Part shown: piece by piece, positions 5,738 through 9,236 of the stretch
Numbering within the stretch: position 1 is the first letter of the stretch
How the letters are laid out: each line of letters begins with the position of its first letter
Assembly: GCA_022560215.1 (NCBI GenBank)
Contig: JADFTO010000095.1
Coordinates: 1 to 9,236, forward strand
DNA from: Pseudomonadota bacterium
Lineage (GTDB): Bacteria; Pseudomonadota; Alphaproteobacteria; Rhodospirillales; 2-02-FULL-58-16
Reading direction: 5' to 3'
Length of the DNA stretch: 9,236 nt
Notes under the pieces: generated by a model
What the model was told of the DNA's origin: nothing
Database searches by the model: none
The model's input: only the letters and a program-made list of their open reading frames with translations
Made by a program: the position numbers and the translations under genes

Positions 5738-6028
5738 ATGGCCGATACACCAGAGGACCGGGGCGCTTTCGAAAACGGACACGAGCAGGAGAAACGCTAC
5801 TGGCTCGATGACATCCGCAACGTCCACAAGATCTTTTGGGCGCTCGTAATCGTTTGCGCGCTCCTGTTCGTATCGGATGCCTTCCTGCAGCGGAAATCCG
5901 CCTTCTTCTTCGAGGAATGGTTCGGCTTTTTCGGGCTCTTCGGTTTCAGCCTCTCCTTCCTTCTGGTGCTGACGGCGAAAGAGCTGCGGAAGATCCTGAA
6001 GCGCGACGAGGACTACTATGATCGCTAA
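5738..6028 (+). CDS. Small two-helix membrane protein of the antiporter operon, function unknown
   Basis: This 96-residue protein is placed between two large antiporter subunits. It has a charged N-terminus (1-30), a first helix at about 32-50 with Asp47 inside it, a short aromatic loop (FFFEEWFGFFG, 56-66) and a second helix at about 61-80. A strongly charged tail contains KELRKILKRDEDYYDR (81-96). The start is ATG with AAGGA 6 bases upstream, and the 3' end overlaps the next gene by 11 bases. This and its fully open frame argue that it is real and coupled to D3. I recall similar small proteins with the EEWFGF and EDYYD elements beside such antiporter genes, but this is memory, not a search. 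It could be an assembly factor or accessory subunit tied to D3; that is inference. Confidence 0.82.
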   Translation: MADTPEDRGAFENGHEQEKRYWLDDIRNVHKIFWALVIVCALLFVSDAFLQRKSAFFFEEWFGFFGLFGFSLSFLLVLTAKELRKILKRDEDYYDR

Positions 6029-7712
6029 CCTCCCGCCTGGCCTGATCCTGCTGATCGGGGCGGTCATCGTGCCGTTCCTGCGGGGTCGTCTGCGCGGCGG
6101 TTTCATGCTTCTGCTGCCGTTGCTGGGTATCTGGCAGCTGACGCAGCTGGAGCCGGGCAGCTTCGGCGCCATGGCGATCTTCGGCTTCGATCTCGTCCAT
6201 GTGCGGGTCGATAAGTTGTCGCTGGTCTTCGGCTACATTTTTTACATTGCGGCTTTCGTGAGCATCATCTACGCGCTCCACAAGCGCGACAGGCTGGAGG
6301 AAACGGCGGCCCTGGCCTATGCCGGCGCCGCGGTCGGCGCGACCTTCGCCGGCGATCTGATCACGCTCTTTGTCTACTGGGAACTGATCGCAATCGCGTC
6401 CACCTTCATCGTTTGGGCGGGCCGCAGCCCCCGCGCCTACAAGGCAGGCCAGCGATACCTCATCATCCAGGTGACATCCGGCGCGTTCCTCGCCGCCGGC
6501 GCGGCCGTCCGCGCCAACGCACTGGGCTCGGTCGCCTTCGACAACATCGGTCTCGACAGTCCCGGCGGCTTTCTTATCTTGATCGCTTTTGGGATCAAGG
6601 CGGCGTTTCCGCTACTCCACAACTGGTTGCAGGACTCCTATCCGGAGGCGTCGGTGACGGGCACCGTCTTCCTGTCGGCCTTCACCACGAAACTCGCCAT
6701 CTATGCGCTCGCCCGCGGCTTCGCCGGCACCGAGGAACTGATCTGGATCGGCGTCACGATGACCGCCTTCCCCATCTTCTATGCCGTCATCGAGAACGAT
6801 CTCCGCCGGGTCCTCGCCTACAGTCTCAACAATCAGGTCGGATTCATGGTGGCGGGCATCGGGATCGGGACCGAACTCGCCTTGAACGGCGCCGTGGCGC
6901 AAGCCTTCGCAGGCATTCTGTATAAGGCGCTGCTGTTCATGTCGATGGGTGCGGTTCTCTACCGGACCGGGACCGCCAAGGGTTCGGAACTCGGTGGACT
7001 TTACAAGACCATGCCTTGGACTACCGGCTTCTGCATCGTGGGCTCGGCCTCCATTTCCACCTTCCCGCTGTTCAGCGGCTTCGTTACCAAGACCATGATT
7101 CTCGCCGCCGCGGCGGAACAAGGGCTCATGGTTCCGTATCTGATCCTGCTGTTTGCCTCCGCCGCCGTCTTCTTTCATTCGGGGATCAAAATTCCGTTTT
7201 TCGCCTTCTTTGCCCATGATTCCGGTAAACGGCCGCGGGAGGCGCCCCTTAACATGCTGATCGCCATGGGAATCACGGTGGCGCTGAGTATCGGGATCGG
7301 CGTCTATCCCGATCCGCTCTATGCGCTGCTGCCGTACCCCGTGCACTACGTGCCCTACACGATGTCCCACGTGGTGACGACCCTGCAGCTCCTCCTTTTT
7401 TCCGCCCTGGCCTTCGCGACGCTGCAACGCACCGGGCTTTACCCGCCGGAACTCCGCTCCACCGTTCTCGATTTCGACTGGTTCTATCGCCGCCTCTTTC
7501 CCCGGGCCATCAAGGATTTCGACGCCAAAGTCTTCCAGCCCCTCGACAAGGGCGTGCGCCGGGCCGCCCTGGACGGTCTCGGCCGCCTGATCGCGGTCGT
7601 CTTCCGCCAAGCCGGCCCGGAAGGCGTGCTCGCGCGCACGTCGCTGGCCGGCACCATGGCCCAGTGGGTCCTGGTGCTGCTGAGCGTGTACCTGATCCTC
7701 TACTTCATCTGA
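6018..7712 (+). CDS. Third proton-translocating antiporter subunit D3 with long C-terminal extension
   Basis: This 564-residue subunit of the NuoL/M/N-MrpD family is longer than D1 and D2. Conserved charges are Glu122 in VYWELIAIAS (TM5), Lys194 in GIKAAFPLLHNWL (TM7), Lys225 in TTKLAIYA (TM8), Lys303 in LYKALLFMS and Lys358 in GFVTKT (TM12). The histidines at the TM11 region of D1 and D2 are replaced by Gln295 and Gly299. After about residue 471 there is an extension of roughly 90 residues. It begins LDFDWFYRRLFPR (about 484-496), continues as a charged, probably amphipathic helical stretch, and ends in a final hydrophobic helix (about 548-564). This could act like the lateral arm of NuoL or MrpA. 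The start ATG has GAGGA at 6008-6012 inside the preceding gene. It is the last gene of the operon, and only 14 bases separate its stop from that of the convergent gene. Confidence 0.9.
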   Translation: MIANLPPGLILLIGAVIVPFLRGRLRGGFMLLLPLLGIWQLTQLEPGSFGAMAIFGFDLVHVRVDKLSLVFGYIFYIAAFVSIIYALHKRDRLEETAALAYAGAAVGATFAGDLITLFVYWELIAIASTFIVWAGRSPRAYKAGQRYLIIQVTSGAFLAAGAAVRANALGSVAFDNIGLDSPGGFLILIAFGIKAAFPLLHNWLQDSYPEASVTGTVFLSAFTTKLAIYALARGFAGTEELIWIGVTMTAFPIFYAVIENDLRRVLAYSLNNQVGFMVAGIGIGTELALNGAVAQAFAGILYKALLFMSMGAVLYRTGTAKGSELGGLYKTMPWTTGFCIVGSASISTFPLFSGFVTKTMILAAAAEQGLMVPYLILLFASAAVFFHSGIKIPFFAFFAHDSGKRPREAPLNMLIAMGITVALSIGIGVYPDPLYALLPYPVHYVPYTMSHVVTTLQLLLFSALAFATLQRTGLYPPELRSTVLDFDWFYRRLFPRAIKDFDAKVFQPLDKGVRRAALDGLGRLIAVVFRQAGPEGVLARTSLAGTMAQWVLVLLSVYLILYFI

Positions 7713-7726
7713 GAGAGGGTAGAGCC

Positions 7727-8581
7727 CTATCCGCCCAGGAACAGGCGCCCCACGTCCGGGTTTTCCAGCAGTTCGTCGCCGGGGCCGGCGATGGCCGTCT
7801 CGCCGGAAACCAGGACGTAGCCGATGTCGGCGAATTCAAGGCCCTTCTTGGCGTTCTGTTCGACCATGATGATGGTCTTGCCCTCCCCGTGCTGGAGGTC
7901 GTCGAGGATCTCGAACACCATGTCGATGAAGCGGGGCTCCAGCCCGATGGAGGGTTCGTCCACGAGCAGCACTTCCGGTTCCATCACCAGGGCCCGGGAG
8001 ATCTCCAGCAAGCGCCGCTCGCCCCCGGAGAGCACCCGCGCCTTCTGGTTGCGGCGCTCGGCCAGGCGCGGATACTTCTCGAAGATCTGCTCCGCCTTTT
8101 CCTTCGCCTCTTGCGGGGAATCCATCAGGTAGCCGCCCATCCACAGGTTTTCTTCCACCGTCATGCCGGGGAAGACCGACTGGTCCTGGAGGATGTAGGC
8201 GATGCCCGACTTCTTTAGCTTCTCGTTGGGGGTGAGCCGGGTGATGTCCTCTCCGTCGATCTTGATGGAGCCGCTGAAGATGTTGGTGAATCCGAAAATG
8301 GAATGGAGGATCGTCGACTTGCCGGCGCCGTTGGGGCCGATCAGGCAGAGGGACTGGTTCTTGGCCACCTGGAGGTTGAAATCGTGGAGAACCTCCATCT
8401 TGCCGTAACCGGCGCGGAGATTTTCGATGGAGACGTAAGGCTCGTTCCGGGCGAGGCCGGCGAGGTAGTCATTGGTCAGGCCCTTCTGGGCGATCTTCTC
8501 GGTCTCGACGACCACCTGCTCGACGGAGATGATGGGCTCGCCCCCCGGGGCCGCGTCCTTGCGGTCGCCCTCCTCCATCAT
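7727..8581 (-). CDS. ABC transporter ATPase, LivF-like, with N-terminal extension
   Basis: This 284-residue ATP-binding subunit is of the HAAT (branched-chain amino acid type) uptake family and powers import by hydrolysing ATP on the cytoplasmic face. Walker A is GPNGAGKST (82-90), the Q-loop is near 132-134 (LQDQSVFPGMTVEENL), the signature is LSGGERRLLEISRAL (184-198), Walker B ends in VLLVDEPS with Asp208 and Glu209, and the LivF-type VEQNA follows at 240-244. The domain normally starts near residue 48 (YVSIENLRAGYG), so about 47 N-terminal residues are extra. They are rich in acidic residues and unlike a membrane segment. A second ATG follows the first directly. The start overlaps the livG-like stop by 4 bases (ATGA on the minus strand), and this is the last gene of its operon. 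Substrate specificity cannot be read from the ATPase; permease and binding-protein genes would be expected beyond the right edge. Confidence 0.88.
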   Translation of the reverse strand: MMEEGDRKDAAPGGEPIISVEQVVVETEKIAQKGLTNDYLAGLARNEPYVSIENLRAGYGKMEVLHDFNLQVAKNQSLCLIGPNGAGKSTILHSIFGFTNIFSGSIKIDGEDITRLTPNEKLKKSGIAYILQDQSVFPGMTVEENLWMGGYLMDSPQEAKEKAEQIFEKYPRLAERRNQKARVLSGGERRLLEISRALVMEPEVLLVDEPSIGLEPRFIDMVFEILDDLQHGEGKTIIMVEQNAKKGLEFADIGYVLVSGETAIAGPGDELLENPDVGRLFLGG

Positions 8582-9236
8582 GCCGAGTGCCCGCCCAGAT
8601 AGGCGTCGATCACGCGTTGGTCATTCTGGATCGCTTCGGGCGGCCCTTCGGCCAGCACCTGGCCGTTGGCCAGGCAATAGATGTTTTCCGCCAGGTTCAT
8701 GATCACCGCCATGTTGTGCTCGATGACGAACAGCGTGATTCCCATTTCTTCCCGGGCCCTTTTCAGGCGGTCGATCAGTCCGTTGATCAGGGTCGGATTG
8801 ATGCCGGCCGTGGGCTCGTCAAGCAGCAGCACCCTGGGCTCGTTCATCAGGGCCATGGCGAACTCGAGAAGCTTCTGCTGGCCGAAGGACAAATCGCCCG
8901 ATATCAGCTTGCGCTTGGCGTAGAGGCCGACGAATTCCAGGAGAGCCTCCGCCTTCTCCAACACCTCGGAGGAATACTCCCTGAACATGTCGGCGAAGGT
9001 GGCGGTGCGGTGGGGAACCGAGATCAGCATGTTGTTGACGCAGTCCATCTTGGAAAAGATACGGGTCTGCTGAAAGGTGCGGAGCATTCCCAAGCGGGCG
9101 ATCTGCTGCACCCGCATCTTGGAAATCTCCCGGTTCTCGAACTTGATGGAGCCCTCGTCGATGGGATGGTAACCGACGATGGAGTTGAACAGTGTCGTCT
9201 TCCCAGACCCGTTGGGCCCGATGAGGCCGGTGATGC
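8578..9236 (-). CDS. ABC transporter ATPase, LivG-like (5' end outside the window)
   Basis: The gene runs off the right edge; 218 residues are visible and about 30 N-terminal residues are missing. Counting from the first complete codon, Walker A is GPNGSGKTT (6-14), the Q-loop is RTFQQTRIF (52-60), the signature is LSFGQQKLLEFAMAL (115-129), Walker B with the next loop is VLLLDEPTAGINP (135-147; Asp139, Glu140), and the switch histidine is His173 in VIEHNM. A LivG-type protein pairs with the LivF-like ATPase as a heterodimer under two permease subunits. The ATG at 9117 is internal: the frame is open upstream to the edge and Walker A lies before it. The C-terminus is shorter than in many LivG proteins, ending soon after DAYLGG. 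The substrate is unknown. Confidence 0.88.
   Translation of the reverse strand, partial: ITGLIGPNGSGKTTLFNSIVGYHPIDEGSIKFENREISKMRVQQIARLGMLRTFQQTRIFSKMDCVNNMLISVPHRTATFADMFREYSSEVLEKAEALLEFVGLYAKRKLISGDLSFGQQKLLEFAMALMNEPRVLLLDEPTAGINPTLINGLIDRLKRAREEMGITLFVIEHNMAVIMNLAENIYCLANGQVLAEGPPEAIQNDQRVIDAYLGGHSA

Noticed and set aside
323..7712. Hydrogenase 4 / formate hydrogenlyase or complex I operon
   Set aside because: Antiporter-like subunits are shared with those complexes, but MrpE, F, G and B are diagnostic for Mrp/Mbh and no NuoB, NuoC/D or NuoI homologue is in the window.
7727..9236. Urea transporter ATPases (UrtE/UrtD)
   Set aside because: The genes belong to the same family, but I saw no urea-specific features, and the permease and binding-protein genes are not visible; the broader LivF/LivG-like call is safer.

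Overview
The window is GC-rich, densely packed bacterial DNA dominated by one plus-strand operon (323-7712) for a multisubunit Mrp-type cation/proton antiporter. Part of an unrelated ABC transporter gene lies at the left edge, and two convergent ABC ATPase genes lie on the minus strand at the right. The compact operon with start/stop overlaps, the GC-rich codon use and the general look of the proteins suggest a Gram-negative proteobacterium, most likely an alphaproteobacterium of Rhodospirillales type. That placement is inference from remembered family resemblance; no search was run.

Layout. 1-155 is the C-terminal end of a probable ABC substrate-binding protein. 156-322 is a non-coding leader with several inverted repeats. 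The operon then reads mrpE (323-814), mrpF (811-1101), mrpG (1101-1439), a MbhD/MbhE-type protein equal to the C-terminal part of MrpA (about 1427-1972), mrpB (1985-2401), mrpC (2405-2758), a first MrpD-type subunit D1 (2755-4233), a second antiporter-type subunit D2 that looks more like the NuoL/MrpA core (4230-5717), a small two-helix membrane protein (5738-6028) and a third antiporter-type subunit D3 with a long C-terminal extension (6018-7712). Only 14 bases separate its stop from that of the convergent livF-like gene (7727-8581, minus), which overlaps a livG-like gene (8578 to the window edge, minus).

How the genes work together. E, F, G, the MbhD/E protein, B and C supply the small membrane subunits thought to form the cation-translocating part of Mrp complexes. 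D1, D2 and D3 are three H+-channel modules related to NuoL/M/N, each keeping the trans-membrane Glu and Lys residues of the family. There is no full-length MrpA, because its N-terminal antiporter part and its C-terminal part are on separate polypeptides. The order E-F-G-MbhDE-B-C-D is the order of mbhA-H in archaeal membrane-bound hydrogenase operons rather than the classical mrpABCDEFG, yet no hydrogenase or Nuo electron-transfer gene is in the window.

Most unusual points: the MbhD/E gene has no normal start codon (ATC with a good ribosome binding site) and is preceded in mrpG by a perfect -1 slippery heptamer that would give a fusion protein; the leader can form alternative hairpins; D3 lacks the two TM11-region histidines seen in D1 and D2 and carries an arm-like C-terminus. 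No tRNA, rRNA, CRISPR array or insertion sequence was seen.
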